57,196 bases of DNA, from contig JBGPBV010000030.1 in NCBI GenBank assembly GCA_041481445.1, positions 1-57,196 on the forward strand. Reading direction: 5' to 3'. Under the pieces are notes generated by a model. The model saw only the letters and a list, made by a program, of their open reading frames with translations, ran no database searches and was not told the DNA's origin. Made by a program: the position numbers and the translations under genes. Positions 6,914-16,137 of the stretch are shown here, in pieces. Every line of letters begins with the position of its first letter. The first letter of the stretch is position 1. Origin of the DNA: AA29 sp041481445. GTDB taxonomy: Bacteria; Acidobacteriota; Vicinamibacteria; Fen-336.

Positions 6914-9504
6914 TCGCGCACTCCGGAGCCGTCCGTCCGCCGGCTTCGGGGCGCCTCTCCTTCGCCGTCACCCTGCTCTCCCTGGGGGCGGTGTGGGCGC
7001 TCCTGCTGTCGTTCTTTCCGCCTTCGCTCCTGCTGCTCGACACGATGACGGCGGGCGGCGACACGCCGTCCTTCCATCATCCGATCGCCTACCTCCGCGA
7101 CGTCCTGCTCCCCGCCGGCCAGCCCCAGGGGTGGGACCCCGGCAACTTCGGCGGGTACGCGCCGTATCGCTCGTACTTCCTGCCCCCCTCCCTCCTGGTG
7201 GCCGTCCTCTCGGGCGCGCTCCCGTTCAACGTCGCGTTCAAGCTCGTGACCGTGGCCGGCATCTTCCTGCTGCCGCTGGCCACCGTGCTCTGCCTGCGTG
7301 CCCTGGGCTATGCGCACCCGCTGCCCGCGGTGGGGGCCGCCGCCTGCCTCCTCCTCCTGTTCAACCAGGGGAACTCGATGTGGGGCGGCAACATCCCGAG
7401 CACGCTGGCCGGGGAGTTCAGCTTCAGCATCGCCTTCGCGCTCGCCGTGGCCTTCGTCGGCCTGCTCTACCGCGGGATCCGGGAGGGCCGGCATCGCACG
7501 CGATTGGCCGTGCTGCTGGCCCTGGCCGGCCTCTGCCACCCCGTGCCCTTCATCAGTGCCGCCGGCGCCGGCCTCTACTTCCTGGGCGACGCCCCGCGCC
7601 TGCGCCGGAACCTCGCCTACCTCGCCTCCCTCTACGCGACGGCGGCCCTGCTGATGGCGTTCTGGCTCGTCCCCCTGATCGCGGGCCTCCCCTACTCCAC
7701 GTCGATCCACTGGGCCTGGCAGTTCCAGTCCTGGACGGACGTGCTCCCGCCCATCCTGTGGGCGCCCGCGCTGCTCGCCCTCGCCGACTCCGTCCGTCTC
7801 GCCCTTCGTCCTTCTCCCGGCGGGCCCGGCCGCTACCTCCTGTTCAGCCTGCTCGTCAGCGCGGCCGCGTTCTGCGCGGCCAACAGCGTCGGCGTGCCCG
7901 ACATCCGCTTCATCCCGTTCGCGCAGATGATCGTCGTGCTGCTCGCGCTCGACCTGGTGTCCGTCGTCCTCGGGGCGCTCCCCGCCGCCGGCCTGCCCGC
8001 CCTGGCCCTGGTGGCGGCCATACTGGGCCAGATCGAGGCCTCCTCCGGCTACATCCCCGACTGGGTGAAGTGGAACTACGAGGGCGTGGAGCTCAAGGCG
8101 GGCTACCCCGCCCTGCAGCAGATCGTGGCCACCCTGCGCGGGAGCCTGTCCGATCCGCGCGTGGGGTACGAGCACTCGCCGAGCTACGAGGTCTTCGGGA
8201 GCATGCGCATCTTCGAGAGCCTGCCTCACCTGGCGGGCCGGGCCACCCTCGAAGGCGTGATGCTGCAGACGGCGGCCACCTCGCCCTTCGTCTACTACCT
8301 GCAGTCGATGATGTCGGAGCAGGGGACGAGCGTGATTCCCGGCTACGCGTACCCCGACTGCGATCCGGTGCGCGGAGCCGCGCGCCTGGACCTGTTCAAC
8401 GTGCGCGAGTTCCTGGCCGTCTCCGCCAAGGTGAAGGCCGCCCTCGACGGCGATCCGCAGTGGGCGCGGCAGTGGGCCCTGGAACCCTACGTCGTCTATC
8501 GCCGCACCGCTCCGCCCGGCGGCTACGTGCGCGTGCCGAAGTTCCGGCCGGTGCCGGTCGAGACCACGAACTGGAAGAAGGATTTCCATCGGTGGTTCGA
8601 CCGTGACGACCTCCTGGAGGTGCCGATCGTGGCCGCCTCCACCGTGCCCGCGGAGGCCCGGCGCTACTTCGCGCCGGTGAGCCGGTCGGCCACCGACCTG
8701 CCGCGGGTTCCGGTGGACGCCTCGTGCGCGATCAGCGAGGTCGTGGCCCCGATGGCCATCGAGTTCCACACCACCTGTCCCGGCGTCCCGCACTGGATCT
8801 CGATGACCTACCACCCGAACTGGCGGGCGGAGGGCGCGGCGGGCGTGTTCCTGGCCAGTCCCGCGTTCATGATGGTGGTCCCGGAGCAACCGCAAGTGAC
8901 GCTGCGGTTCGTGCGCAGCGGCACCGACTGGCTCGGCCTCGTGGCCACTCTGGCCGGCCTGGTGGCGTGCCTGGCCATGGCGCGCGCGGGGGCGGTCACG
9001 GCCGCCGAGCTCGCCCCTGCCCTGGCCGGACGCGTCCGGCGCGCCACCGCGATCGTCCTGGTGGCGGCGCTGGCCGCCACCGGCGCCATGCTCGCGCGCC
9101 GGGTCGGTTCCCAATACTTCGCCTGGCGTGGATGGCGCGCCTTCCAGGCCGCCGACTTCCCGGGGGCGCGGCGGGAGTACGATCGCGCCCTCTTCTTCGG
9201 CCGCGGCCATGCCTCGTCGCTGGACGTCATGTTCTACCGCGCCTCGAGCCTGTACCGCCTCGACGACCTCCAGGCGGCGATCCCCGCCTACGAGGAGCTG
9301 ATCGCGCGCGCGCCGGAGAGCATCTGGGCGGCGGAGAGCCAGTACCAGATCGGCATCTGCCGCCTGCGCCTCGGAGACCGCGCAGGGGCGGCCGCGGCCT
9401 TCCAGCGCGTGCGGGCGGCCCACGAGAGCAGCCGCTGGGCCCAGCTGGCCGGGGACCGGCTGCGCGAGCTGGAGGCGCCGCCCGCGAGCGGGGTGCGCCG
9501 GTGA
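6910..9504 (+). CDS. polytopic membrane protein of the PTPS-related (GT-C-like) type with C-terminal TPR
   Basis: 864 residues if begun at CTG 6910, which overlaps the TGA of the previous gene (CTGA); the first ATG/GTG/TTG is GTG 6991, which cuts into the first hydrophobic segment (RLSFAVTLLSLGAVWALLL). The loop GGDTPSFHHPIAYLRDVLLP and the GWDPGNFGGYAPYRSYF segment are typical of the membrane family called 6-pyruvoyl-tetrahydropterin-synthase-related (a name of historic origin; no pterin chemistry is implied). About 10-12 hydrophobic segments are followed by a periplasmic part and a C-terminal tail (from ~700) with TPR-like repeats (YRLDDLQAAIPAYEELI). It may be a GT-C glycosyltransferase. 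The TGA overlaps the next GTG. Confidence 0.7.
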   Translation: MIAHSGAVRPPASGRLSFAVTLLSLGAVWALLLSFFPPSLLLLDTMTAGGDTPSFHHPIAYLRDVLLPAGQPQGWDPGNFGGYAPYRSYFLPPSLLVAVLSGALPFNVAFKLVTVAGIFLLPLATVLCLRALGYAHPLPAVGAAACLLLLFNQGNSMWGGNIPSTLAGEFSFSIAFALAVAFVGLLYRGIREGRHRTRLAVLLALAGLCHPVPFISAAGAGLYFLGDAPRLRRNLAYLASLYATAALLMAFWLVPLIAGLPYSTSIHWAWQFQSWTDVLPPILWAPALLALADSVRLALRPSPGGPGRYLLFSLLVSAAAFCAANSVGVPDIRFIPFAQMIVVLLALDLVSVVLGALPAAGLPALALVAAILGQIEASSGYIPDWVKWNYEGVELKAGYPALQQIVATLRGSLSDPRVGYEHSPSYEVFGSMRIFESLPHLAGRATLEGVMLQTAATSPFVYYLQSMMSEQGTSVIPGYAYPDCDPVRGAARLDLFNVREFLAVSAKVKAALDGDPQWARQWALEPYVVYRRTAPPGGYVRVPKFRPVPVETTNWKKDFHRWFDRDDLLEVPIVAASTVPAEARRYFAPVSRSATDLPRVPVDASCAISEVVAPMAIEFHTTCPGVPHWISMTYHPNWRAEGAAGVFLASPAFMMVVPEQPQVTLRFVRSGTDWLGLVATLAGLVACLAMARAGAVTAAELAPALAGRVRRATAIVLVAALAATGAMLARRVGSQYFAWRGWRAFQAADFPGARREYDRALFFGRGHASSLDVMFYRASSLYRLDDLQAAIPAYEELIARAPESIWAAESQYQIGICRLRLGDRAGAAAAFQRVRAAHESSRWAQLAGDRLRELEAPPASGVRR

Positions 9505-10406
9505 GCCGCGTCCTCGTCACCGGGGCCACGGGCTTCATCGGTACGGCCCTGGTGCCGTCGCTCGTGTCCGCGGGCCACGTCCCGAGGCTGCTCGTCCGCC
9601 GGCCGCTCGCGTCCGCGCCCGCCCCGCCCGTGGAGGTCGTGGTCGGGGACGTCGCCGATCCGGCCACCCTCCGCGCGGCCGCCCGCGACGTGACCGCGAT
9701 CGTGCACCTGGCCGCCGCCACCTCTGCCGGCCGCCTCGATCCGGCGACCGCCTATCGCGTCAACGTCGGCGCGGCCTCGGCCCTGGTCGAAGCCTCGCGC
9801 GAGTCCGGCGCCCACGTCGTCCCGATGAGCACGCAGCACGTCTACCTGCCGGAGCCCGGCCTCTACGGCCGCACCAAGCGCATGGCCGACCGCATCCTGC
9901 TCGATTCCGGTGTGCCCGCCACCATCCTGCGCCCGAGCCTCGTCTACGGCCCGGGAACGAGCGGCGTCTTCGTGCGCCTGGCCGGCCTCGTGCGGCGGCT
10001 GCCCGTCATCCCCGTGATCGGCCCCGGGACCTGGCGGATGCGGCCCCTGTTCCTGGACGACCTCGTGCGCGTGATCTTGGAGGTGGCCTTTCGCCCCGAC
10101 CTGGCCGGACGCACCTACGACGTGGGCGGGCCCGACCTCGTGACCTACGACGAGTTCCTCTCCGCGATCTGCGCCGCCGTCGGCCGGCGGTGTCGTCGCC
10201 TGCACCTCCCGCTCGGGCTGTCCTACGGTCTGGCCTGGACGCTGGAGAGGCTCCTTCCCCGCCCGCCGCTGACCACCGACAACGTGCGCGGCGCCCAGCG
10301 CGACGCCCATTGCGATCCCCGGCCGCTCGAGCGTGACCTGCGGCCGCGCCTCACGCCCCTGGTCGAGGGCCTGCGGCGGACGTTCCCGGAGGGTGCGCAT
10401 GCCTGA
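9501..10406 (+). CDS. extended SDR family NAD(P)-dependent sugar epimerase/dehydratase
   Basis: 301 residues from GTG 9501 (GTGA overlap with the upstream stop). Rossmann motif VTGATGFIG at residues 6-14, HLAAATSAG after the fourth strand, catalytic YGRTK (the YxxxK motif) and ILRPSLVYGPG. This is the atypical/extended SDR pattern of NDP-sugar epimerases, reductases and related enzymes. It is followed at once by a Gfo/Idh/MocA oxidoreductase, so the pair may make or modify one nucleotide sugar for the locus. The exact reaction cannot be read from sequence. Confidence 0.85.
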   Translation: MSRVLVTGATGFIGTALVPSLVSAGHVPRLLVRRPLASAPAPPVEVVVGDVADPATLRAAARDVTAIVHLAAATSAGRLDPATAYRVNVGAASALVEASRESGAHVVPMSTQHVYLPEPGLYGRTKRMADRILLDSGVPATILRPSLVYGPGTSGVFVRLAGLVRRLPVIPVIGPGTWRMRPLFLDDLVRVILEVAFRPDLAGRTYDVGGPDLVTYDEFLSAICAAVGRRCRRLHLPLGLSYGLAWTLERLLPRPPLTTDNVRGAQRDAHCDPRPLERDLRPRLTPLVEGLRRTFPEGAHA

Positions 10407-11451
10407 TCCCGCTCCGCTCCGCTGCGCGGTGATCGGGGCCGGCCGCATGGGGATGGTCCACGGCCACCTGCTCCAGGTGTACGCGGGGACGGAGCTGGTG
10501 GGCTTCGCCGACCCCCAGCCGGGGGCGCGCGACCGCCTGGCCAGCCAGGGCCTGAAGGCGCCCGTGTTCCCCTCCGTGGCCGCCCTCCTCTCCGCGGCCG
10601 CGCCCGACGCCGTGTTCGTGTGCACGCCCACGCACACCCATCTCGCGGTCATGCGCGAGTGCCTGGCCGCCCGGCCCGTGCACGTGTTCATGGAGAAGCC
10701 GGTGGCCACCTCCGTCCGCGATGCCGAAGCGATCCTGGCCCTCGCGCGGGAGCGGGGCGTGATGCACGCGGCCGGATACGTCTATGCCCATCTCCCGGTC
10801 GTCGAGGAGGCGCGGCGCCTGCTGGCCGCGGACGCTCTCGGCGAGGTCCTGCGGTTCAGCGCGCACGGCTACATCAGCGAGGTGTTCGGGCCCAAGAGCG
10901 GCTGGTTCTTCCAGCGCGAGCTCTCGGGGGGCGGCGTGGTGGCCAACATGGGATCGCACGTCCTCTTCATCCTGGGCTGGATGTTCGGGCCCATCGCGCG
11001 CGTGATGGCCACCACCCGCTCGCACGCGAGCGCGGTCGAGGACTCCGCCCAGGCCCTGCTGTGGTTCAAGGGCGGGGTGACCGGGATGCTCGACACGTCG
11101 TGGAGCATGCCGGGCGCGCAGATGCTGGACTACGGCGTCACCATCGACGGCCGGCAGGGCACGCTCGTCCTCGAACGCGAGCGCATCCTGCTGCACCTGC
11201 TGCGCGCCGCGGCCGGGCAGCCGTCGGGGTGGAGCGAGATCCCGGCCAGCGACCTGCCCGCCGACACCGCCTTCGACATCAGCCCGCACATCGGAGGCGA
11301 GGCCTTCTACCGGCAGCTGCGCGTGTTCGAGACGGCCTGCCGCGCGCGCGTCCTCCCGTTCTGCTCGCTCGAGGAGGCGCTCAACACCCAGCGCATGATC
11401 GAGGGCATCTACGCCTCGGCCGCGAGCGGCCAGCCGTTCGAGGTTCCGTGA
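10399..11451 (+). CDS. Gfo/Idh/MocA family NAD(P)-dependent oxidoreductase
   Basis: 350 residues from ATG 10399, which has a good ribosome site (GGAGGG at 10388-10393) and overlaps the SDR gene by 8 bases. N-terminal Rossmann motif VIGAGRMGMVHG, the VFVCTPTHTH strand, and the family motif MEKPVATS (the E-K-P lysine), then a C-terminal alpha/beta domain with GGGVVANMGSHVLFILGWMFG, in which the H aligns with the D-x-G-x-H/H helix of sugar oxidoreductases. It likely oxidises or reduces a nucleotide-activated hexose. Its TGA overlaps the ATG of the next gene by one base (TGATG). Confidence 0.88.
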   Translation: MPDPAPLRCAVIGAGRMGMVHGHLLQVYAGTELVGFADPQPGARDRLASQGLKAPVFPSVAALLSAAAPDAVFVCTPTHTHLAVMRECLAARPVHVFMEKPVATSVRDAEAILALARERGVMHAAGYVYAHLPVVEEARRLLAADALGEVLRFSAHGYISEVFGPKSGWFFQRELSGGGVVANMGSHVLFILGWMFGPIARVMATTRSHASAVEDSAQALLWFKGGVTGMLDTSWSMPGAQMLDYGVTIDGRQGTLVLERERILLHLLRAAAGQPSGWSEIPASDLPADTAFDISPHIGGEAFYRQLRVFETACRARVLPFCSLEEALNTQRMIEGIYASAASGQPFEVP

Positions 11452-12266
11452 TGGAGCTGGCCCTCGACCTCAGCCCGCCCGAGAGCAAGCACTACCGGAC
11501 CTGGAGCGAGCGCCTGTCGTCGGTCGCGCGTTACAGCCAGCCCGACGAGATCCATGCCGCCTGCGAGATGGCGCGGGCCCGCGGCGCGAGCGCGGTGCTG
11601 GCCGTGCTCGACCCTCGCGCGGAGACCGCCCTGCGCGCGCTGCAGACGTGGCGCGACCTGTCCTTGTGGGTGGTCGTGCCCAACATGTACGCGTTCATCC
11701 GCGACCTGACCGACCGCGGCCTGGTCGGCGCGGCGTTGTCCCGGTTCCGGCGGCTGGGGCCGGGGGCGATGGTCGCCACCGGCCTCGCCGCCCTGCGTGA
11801 CCTCGGCCCCCTGGCCCGATCGGATTTCGTCGCCGGCGCGCTCTGGCTCGCCCAGATGGAGCTGGCGGCCGCCCGTGGCCTCCGGATCCGCCGTGTCTTC
11901 CTCCATCCGCAGCTCACGGAGATCGCGCTGGCCGGCCGCGTGCTCACCCTCTTCACCGAGTTCGCGCGCCGGGCCCGCGCCCTCGGGCTGGAGGCGGGCC
12001 TGATCACGCACAATCCGGTCGTGGCCGCGGAGGTGCTGGGCGGGGAGATCGAGCGTTTCGCCGCCGTCGTGTCCCCCTGCAACGCGAAGGGCTACAAGAT
12101 GGTGCCGGGGCGGGAGGCGTGCGAGGCGGTGTTCCGGTCGCACCCGCGCCGGTTCTGGGCGAGCGAGGTGACCGCGGGCGGAGCGGTCCCGCTCGCGACG
12201 GCCGTGGCCGGCGTCGACGGGCTACCGCTCGGGGGCGCCGTCGTTCCGGAGGTCCCGCCGATCTGA
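11451..12266 (+). CDS. uncharacterised protein, possible TIM-barrel enzyme
   Basis: 271 residues, no family recognised. Alternating strand/helix pattern and segments such as ASAVLAVLDPR, GLEAGLITHNPVVAAEVL and FAAVVSPCNAKGYKM suggest a small alpha/beta barrel reminiscent of aldo-keto reductases or aldolases, but the usual AKR catalytic residues are not evident. No signal peptide or membrane segment. It is coupled (TGATG) to the Gfo/Idh/MocA gene and probably acts in the same cytoplasmic sugar-modifying step. Its last 45 bases overlap the end of the convergent membrane-protein gene. Confidence 0.6.
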   Translation: MELALDLSPPESKHYRTWSERLSSVARYSQPDEIHAACEMARARGASAVLAVLDPRAETALRALQTWRDLSLWVVVPNMYAFIRDLTDRGLVGAALSRFRRLGPGAMVATGLAALRDLGPLARSDFVAGALWLAQMELAAARGLRIRRVFLHPQLTEIALAGRVLTLFTEFARRARALGLEAGLITHNPVVAAEVLGGEIERFAAVVSPCNAKGYKMVPGREACEAVFRSHPRRFWASEVTAGGAVPLATAVAGVDGLPLGGAVVPEVPPI

Positions 12267-14249
12267 GCTCTCCGCACCATCGCGGGTCCGGGCCTCGTCC
12301 TTCACCGCGAACACCCGAACCGTCCCGAAGTCCGCCGACCAGGGCTCGAATCCTGGCGTCGCGGCCAGCCAACGCAACGCGGGCGCCATGTCGATCGGAT
12401 CGCGCCAATGGAACGACAGCGTGGAATCCTGCACGACGACGTGGGTTGCCCGCACGTCCTCGATCATCCGTCGCAGCCGCACGACGTCGAAAGGCGCATA
12501 CCCCCACGCCGACACCGCGTTCGTGAAGCCCTGGCGCGGCGCGAACAGGAAGTATTCCTCGGCGCTGATTCCCCCCAGGTGGATGATGCGCGAGCCGGGA
12601 GGCAGGCGCTCGGCCAGGCGGACGTAGGGCCGTGTCTCGCCGGTCGCCGGGATGGCGAGCGCCCGCTCGGTCTCGGAGCTGGCCTGCGGCAGGATCGCCC
12701 AGCCCAGGAGCGCCGCCGCCGCGATGCCTCCCGCCCTCGCGCGGGACGACCAGTCGGCCAGGAGCGCGACCAGGGCGGCCGCTCCGAGTGCGAACGGCGG
12801 CGTCAGGAAGCGGTCGGGGACCGCCGCGCTGGCCTGCCACCGCACGAGGAAGAGGATGGGCGTGGCCATGGCTACGCTGAGGAGGGCGACGGCGGCGATT
12901 CCGAGCGCGAGGCGGTCGGCTCTCCGCCTCGCGCGCCAGAGGGCGACGCCCGCGGCCGGCGGCCACAACAGACCCGCGATCGAGAACCTCTCCGCGCGCG
13001 TCGCGACCTCAGGAGAGTATCGGCCCGGCCAGCCGACGGGCTGCTCCCCGGGCAGCGGGCGGTCCAGGGTCGTCGCGGCCAGCAGGCGTGTGGCCAGGTC
13101 CCCGAGGCGGCGCGCGGCGCCGATCGGCAAAGACGGCAGGTCGAGGAGGAGCAGCGATGCCCGCGCGGCGTGCTCGGCGACCTGGCGCGGGGAGATCTCG
13201 GCTCGTGGGATTCGACGCATCGCGGCCGGGCCCATCGGATGGCCGTACCGCGCCTGGTTCCACACGAACACCTGGCCCAAGCCGGAGCACGCCATGGCCA
13301 GGATCGTGCCGGCGGCGGCGGCGCGGAGGACCGGCATCCGGGGACCGAGCGCGGTGAGGACGATGGCCAGGACGATCAGCACGGGGAGGAGCGTCAACTT
13401 GGCGTTCACGCCCAGGACGGCGAGCACGAGGCTCCAGAAGGCGGCCGGCCGCGCCGATCGCTCGTCCCGCACGGCACGGACGAGCCAGAACGCCGCGCCG
13501 AGCAGGTACACCGTCGCCCAGAGGTCAGGCTTGATACCGAGGGCCTGCGCCCGCACCATCGGCGTCCAGACCAGAAGGGCGGCCGTTGCACAAGCCCATG
13601 CGCGCCCGAGGCCAAGCTCGCGGCCGAGGGCGTAGCTTCCACCGGCGAGGGCGGGAAGGGCCAGCCACATCACCATGCGCGCGAGCCGCTCCCACCGCGC
13701 GAACAGAAGCGACCAGAGGAAGAAGATCTCGCCGCCGTACGGAAACACGGCCTGCAGGTCGTAATTGCTGGTGTACGGGGCGATGGCCCGCTGTTGCAGC
13801 CAGAAGAGCACGCGCGGTCCATGGTAGGCCACGTCGTCGAAAGCCTGGACGGGCGTGCGCCACTGCCGGGCCGCGGAGAGGACGAGTCCCGCCGCCACCG
13901 CCGCCAATACGAGGCCACGCACGAGGGCCAGGGAAAGGGCCGTGGCCCGCCGAGGCGAGGGGACGACCGCCGCGCGGTCCGAAGGAACGATGACCCGAGT
14001 CACGAGCACGGGGACGAAGGCCAACAGGGCCTGGGCCGCCAGCCAAGGCCCCGCTCTCAGGGCGTGGAACGCCGAGAGCGACTGGGCGGTGAGGCCGAGA
14101 TCGAGGGCGACGAAGGCGAGGGCGGTCCAATACCGCGCGCCGACGTCGCTGGACGTCCGCACGGCGATCCACCACGCCGGCGCCACCGCCGCCACTACCG
14201 AGACTCCGAAGAGGGTGACTCCGGCGACAGGCACGGTCAGCCCGCTCAC
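12222..14249 (-). CDS. GT-C-like polytopic membrane glycosyltransferase
   Basis: 675 residues from GTG 14249, chosen because it overlaps the upstream TGA (GTGA) like most junctions here; a GTG at 14276 would add nine residues. About 12 hydrophobic segments. The first large outer loop has QAFDDVAYHGPRVLFW, an acidic D-D motif as in GT39-like/dolichyl-phosphate-mannose transferases, and the C-terminal ~150 residues form a soluble domain (YVRLAERLPPGSRIIHLGG). It probably transfers sugar from a polyprenyl-phosphate donor in the periplasm. Its 3' end overlaps the convergent gene by 45 bases. Substrate unknown. Confidence 0.7.
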   Translation of the reverse strand: MSGLTVPVAGVTLFGVSVVAAVAPAWWIAVRTSSDVGARYWTALAFVALDLGLTAQSLSAFHALRAGPWLAAQALLAFVPVLVTRVIVPSDRAAVVPSPRRATALSLALVRGLVLAAVAAGLVLSAARQWRTPVQAFDDVAYHGPRVLFWLQQRAIAPYTSNYDLQAVFPYGGEIFFLWSLLFARWERLARMVMWLALPALAGGSYALGRELGLGRAWACATAALLVWTPMVRAQALGIKPDLWATVYLLGAAFWLVRAVRDERSARPAAFWSLVLAVLGVNAKLTLLPVLIVLAIVLTALGPRMPVLRAAAAGTILAMACSGLGQVFVWNQARYGHPMGPAAMRRIPRAEISPRQVAEHAARASLLLLDLPSLPIGAARRLGDLATRLLAATTLDRPLPGEQPVGWPGRYSPEVATRAERFSIAGLLWPPAAGVALWRARRRADRLALGIAAVALLSVAMATPILFLVRWQASAAVPDRFLTPPFALGAAALVALLADWSSRARAGGIAAAALLGWAILPQASSETERALAIPATGETRPYVRLAERLPPGSRIIHLGGISAEEYFLFAPRQGFTNAVSAWGYAPFDVVRLRRMIEDVRATHVVVQDSTLSFHWRDPIDMAPALRWLAATPGFEPWSADFGTVRVFAVKDEARTRDGAESSDRRDLRNDGAPER

Positions 14250-15472
14250 CTCGCCCTGTCGAAGGCGGAGGCGCACTCTTCCAAGAGCGTCGCGATGCGC
14301 CCGCAGTTACGCTCGCGGGCGAAGTGCTCGTGGGCGTACTCGAGCGCGGACCGGCCTCGCTGCCGCCGCTGGGTCGCATCCCGCGCGCTCTCGATCGCGG
14401 CCAGGAGCGCATCGACATCGCCCTCCTCGACGTTCCAGCCGCCGCCCGACTCCGCGATCCAGTCCCCGACCTCGCTGTCCCGCGGCCCCACGAAGATGAC
14501 GGGACGGCCCGCCGAGAATGCCGCCTGCAGCTTGCTCGGGACGATGGCTCCGCTCCAGCTCCGTCGCAGGCTCACGAGATGGACGTCTGCCGCGCAGAGG
14601 CTCAGCGGCAGGTCGGCCGCGGGCACGTAGTCCAGGAGCGCGATCCTCGCCGAGGGGTGGCCCCGCCGGAAGGCCTCGACCTCGCTACGCCGGCGGCCGC
14701 CGCCCACGAAGGCCCAGGCTGGTCCCCGGGGACCCAGCCGGTCCGCGGCCTGCAGGAACTCGTCGAGCCGGTGCCCGCGGCCCATGTTGCCGGAGTACAG
14801 GAGCACGAGATCGTCGGGAGCCCAGCCGCGGGCGGCACGGAAGCGGCCGATGGCAGTGACATCGGTGGCCAGCCGGTCGACGTCGCTCCACAGGGGTACG
14901 GCGCACACGGTCGCGCGGTCGAGCAGGTGGCGGGCCAAGCGGGCGGCCACATGCCGGCCCGGGGCCAGGACGAGACGGGCGGCACGGAATTGCGCCCGCG
15001 CCACGCGCTCGAGCGCCCACAGCGCCGGGGCGAGCCAGGGGCCGACCGCGTGTGCGCGCAGGACGTCCGGATACAGGTCCATGGCCCATTGCGCCTGGGC
15101 CCTCCCCCGCACCGCCGCCGCCAGCGCGGCCACCGCACCCACGAAGGGCGGGCTGCTCGCGGCCACGACCACGTCGGCCCGGGCGGAGAGGGCGACCGCG
15201 CCCGCTTCCGCCATGAACAGGAGGTTATCGGCGGCCCGGGCGAGGATCGCGGGCGAGCGCAGCGGCAGGGCGACCATTCGCCGGACGGCCACCCCGTCGC
15301 CGGCGGCGCGCGGCTCCCGATCGGCCGGCGACGCATATGCTCCGCGAGAACAGACGACCTGGACGGAGTGCCCACGCCGCACGAGCTCGGCGGCCACGTT
15401 CTGGAGGAGGCGGCCGGTAGGCGCGAGGTCGGGAGGATAGAACTGGTTGATGAAGAGAAAGGTCCGCTTCAT
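14246..15472 (-). CDS. GT4 glycosyltransferase, WcaI/WbuB-like
   Basis: 408 residues. Starts MKRTFLFINQFYPPDLAPTG, the start typical of WcaI-like enzymes of colanic-acid type clusters (N-Q-F-Y-P-P-D). The C-terminal domain has LLYSGNMGRGH and, in place of E-x7-E, SGAIVPSKLQAAFSAGRPVI, as is usual in this subgroup. Cytoplasmic, acts on lipid-linked oligosaccharide at the inner membrane. Forty bases follow the methyltransferase stop, and its TGA overlaps the next GTG. Confidence 0.82.
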   Translation of the reverse strand: MKRTFLFINQFYPPDLAPTGRLLQNVAAELVRRGHSVQVVCSRGAYASPADREPRAAGDGVAVRRMVALPLRSPAILARAADNLLFMAEAGAVALSARADVVVAASSPPFVGAVAALAAAVRGRAQAQWAMDLYPDVLRAHAVGPWLAPALWALERVARAQFRAARLVLAPGRHVAARLARHLLDRATVCAVPLWSDVDRLATDVTAIGRFRAARGWAPDDLVLLYSGNMGRGHRLDEFLQAADRLGPRGPAWAFVGGGRRRSEVEAFRRGHPSARIALLDYVPAADLPLSLCAADVHLVSLRRSWSGAIVPSKLQAAFSAGRPVIFVGPRDSEVGDWIAESGGGWNVEEGDVDALLAAIESARDATQRRQRGRSALEYAHEHFARERNCGRIATLLEECASAFDRAR

Positions 15473-15512
15473 GACGAAGCGGGCTCGAATACGACCTCCA
15501 GTCGGGGGTCGC

Positions 15513-16112
15513 TCACTTCACCGCCTCCAGGTTCAGCGAGACCGCGAAGCTCGTGCCCCCGATCTCGATCGAGCGCGAGGCCCAGTCGTCGAATGCGTGA
15601 TGCTCGACGCGTCCCGGGTCCCACGCCCGCACCTCGCGGAAGCCGGCCCGGGCGAGGGCCACCTCGAGGGAGCGCCGGTTGAACACCGTGAAGTGATAGT
15701 TCGACGGATAGTCCTGGTGTCCGAGCAGCATCGGCATCACCGCGTCCACGTCGTCCGCGCAGGCGTGATAGATCCGCAGGAGGAGGTCGAAGTCCGGGAC
15801 GGAGAGCCTCAACACGCCCGACGGCTTGAGGACGCGGCGCCATTCCCCGAGGACTTCCTGCTGTTGCCGGAAGGAGACGTGCTCGAGCACGTGGCAGGCG
15901 TAGACGAGGTCGGCGAAACCCTCCGTGAACATGGGCAGTCGCTCCACCACGTGCACGTGATGGATGTGCGGCGCGTGCCTGACGTCGACGTTGATGAAGC
16001 CTGGCCCGTCGATCGCCCCGCAGCCCAGGTGGACGAGCCGGCGACCTCCGGGCTCCCGCGGATAGGCGCGCGGGGCCAGCCGATGTTTCCACCGCGCGTA
16101 GCGGATGCGCAT
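15513..16112 (-). CDS. class I SAM-dependent methyltransferase
   Basis: 199 residues from ATG 16112 (MRIRYARWKHRL); an ATG at 16148 would add 12 residues and overlap the upstream gene by 11 bases. SAM motif I is LVHLGCGAIDGPGFINVD, the acidic end of the second strand is present, and YACHVLEHV plus WRRVLKPSGVLRLSVPD are the post-I and motif III segments of Methyltransf_11-type enzymes. These small enzymes in polysaccharide clusters usually methylate a sugar or a nucleotide sugar. Five-gene operon with two GT4, a GT2 and a membrane glycosyltransferase. Confidence 0.8.
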   Translation of the reverse strand: MRIRYARWKHRLAPRAYPREPGGRRLVHLGCGAIDGPGFINVDVRHAPHIHHVHVVERLPMFTEGFADLVYACHVLEHVSFRQQQEVLGEWRRVLKPSGVLRLSVPDFDLLLRIYHACADDVDAVMPMLLGHQDYPSNYHFTVFNRRSLEVALARAGFREVRAWDPGRVEHHAFDDWASRSIEIGGTSFAVSLNLEAVK

Positions 16113-16137
16113 GCGGTCGAGGATCCGCGGGCGGCCG

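Noticed and set aside
6517..9423. 968-codon open frame antisense to the PTPS-related membrane protein
   Set aside because: Arg/Gly/Glu/His-rich, low-complexity translation with no motif; a shadow frame caused by high GC. The sense frame has clear membrane segments and motifs.
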